From assembly GCA_008360955.1 (NCBI GenBank), contig LUCM01002879.1, positions 111,818 through 175,817 of the forward strand: a stretch of 64,000 nucleotides of DNA, given 5' to 3'. Under the pieces are notes generated by a model. That model was not told where the DNA came from, did not search any database, and saw nothing but the letters and a program-made list of their open reading frames with translations. Position 1 is the stretch's first letter. The number at the start of each line of letters is the position of its first letter. The position numbers and the translations under genes are program-made. Positions 63,402 to 64,000 of the stretch are shown here, piece after piece. Source of the DNA: Fasciolopsis buskii (Eukaryota; Platyhelminthes; Trematoda; Plagiorchiida; Fasciolidae).

Positions 63402-64000
63402 ATCGATATTTGGTTGGACAACAAACTTTCCGGCTTAGCATATGCGACTGATGTTGTGCTTCTCAGCGGAAGCGAAGGTAGAAATGTAAGTATTACTTGA
63501 CCGCCTCAAAGAAGTTGGGGCGACTGAAATTTAGAAATGCAAAATCTCGTTATAGCTCATCGTTTTCACAAAGTCGAAACTTGGTATCACAAGGAAAGAA
63601 TTGGTTTAAGTTGGTAGGTTCAGCTACTTTAGCCGTTGTGGCACATGGAATTGTCGTACATCAGAGGAACTACTGCCGTGTATACAGAAGCACAAACGGC
63701 CTTTACTGCATTGTCAGCATCACAGCCGGTTATCGATCAGAGGTCGAGTTTACCTGGCTAAGGTTTCGTCAGTCCTGATGTGCAACTCGGAATGACAGTT
63801 CTTTCGAGCAGGTTTGCAAAAAGCGTCAGTCTTTGAGCAATGGTATTTTTGTACTGATGTTAGAATGTGATGAAATAATTACCCTAGTGCACAGAGTTTC
63901 GGTGCAAAGTAATATGCTCTGTTAAATCTGCAAGATAGGCATTGTTTCTTGATATGTTACAGGAACTGTTCCACGTTTTATGCCTTACGCTGTATTATGT
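63402..64000 (+). mobile_element. RTE-clade LINE relic, reverse transcriptase (runs off the window edge)
   Basis: The + strand shows IDIWLDNKLSGLAYATDVVLLS (63402-63467) in two adjoining parts: a linker and the catalytic loop, where YADD has become Tyr-Ala-Thr-Asp. A KCKISL segment (canonical PSKCKVLL) lies near 63535. Then come a YLGS-like strand near 63625, RLSIRGRVYLAKVSSVL at about 63727-63777, and weak similarity afterwards (VFEQWYF for VFDHRCL). Distances between these landmarks fit the RTE polymerase (about 100 residues from YxDD to GRVY). Stops and several frame changes make it dead. The 93-codon frame 63497-63778 is an off-phase reading of this relic. Confidence 0.75.

Larger units (their letters stand above)
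38683..64000 (+). other. Gene locus: tandem-Ig cell adhesion receptor, partial (3' end outside window)
   Basis: The span runs from the first candidate exon to the window edge. Visible exons encode an inferred signal peptide and four complete plus one partial Ig domain. Every Ig exon begins after one base of a codon (phase 1), and the joins preserve frame through at least exon 6. The intron series is 0.8, 8.3, 1.2, 8.1 and 1.2 kb. The short-range motifs NPPSELTW and HPPAVIRWF resemble C2-set Ig domains of nephrin/SNS/Hibris and Sidestep-type adhesion receptors. In those families more Ig domains, an FN3 domain (nephrin type) and one membrane helix would follow. None of these is visible here, so the family call stays provisional. 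Confidence 0.7.

Noticed and set aside
1..64000. CRISPR arrays, operons, riboswitches or prokaryotic genes
   Set aside because: No spaced direct repeats, no dense coding and clear spliceosomal introns. The window is eukaryotic nuclear DNA.

Overview
This is eukaryotic DNA: AT-rich, gene-poor and heavy with dead retrotransposons. I infer a parasitic flatworm, most likely a trematode. The basis is the mix of degraded RTE, CR1/Jockey-like and Ty3/gypsy elements, an RTE 3' tail ending in a trinucleotide repeat, long repeat-filled introns, and (CA)n/(TA)n microsatellites. No marker gene fixes the taxon, so this is inference only.

Layout. Positions 1-545 hold the 3' end of a decayed CR1/Jockey-type LINE on the + strand. 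From about 0.55 to 38.7 kb I find no convincing gene. That stretch holds microsatellites, a possible BEL/Pao relic (3.6-4.6 kb, minus), an RTE 3' end with a (TGA)n-type tail (18.4 kb, minus) and several tRNA-derived SINE-like sequences. The open frames of 60-130 codons there look like chance.

From about 38.7 kb to the right edge lies one large + strand gene for a secreted or membrane cell-surface protein with tandem immunoglobulin domains. Five exons are well supported: 39854-40387, 48720-49091, 50288-50620, 58720-59055 and 60263-60486. All have clear acceptors and GTAAG-type donors. All start in phase 1 and the first four also end in phase 1, the classical architecture of shuffled Ig exons. 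A likely leader exon (coding part 38909-39032) supplies a signal peptide in the matching phase. The SNPPSELTW and CHPPAVIRWF signatures around the core Trp point to the nephrin/SNS/Sidestep type of C2-set Ig adhesion receptor. The protein continues beyond the window: no FN3 domain, membrane helix or cytoplasmic tail is seen.

The introns alternate between about 8 kb and 1.2 kb. The first 8 kb intron carries two dead elements antisense to the gene: an RTE LINE (42.1-42.9 kb) and an internally deleted Ty3/gypsy element (44.4-47.7 kb). The second 8 kb intron carries a near-perfect foldback of 47-bp arms with a 10-nt loop (56399-56502), either a miRNA-like hairpin or a MITE. After the last clear exon there is a possible broken Ig half-exon (61098-61204), an unassigned coding-like frame (61809-62003), and another RTE reverse-transcriptase relic at the right edge (63402-64000, plus). 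The strongest candidates for something new are the Ig receptor itself, its leader exon and the hairpin. No wholly new system is evident.
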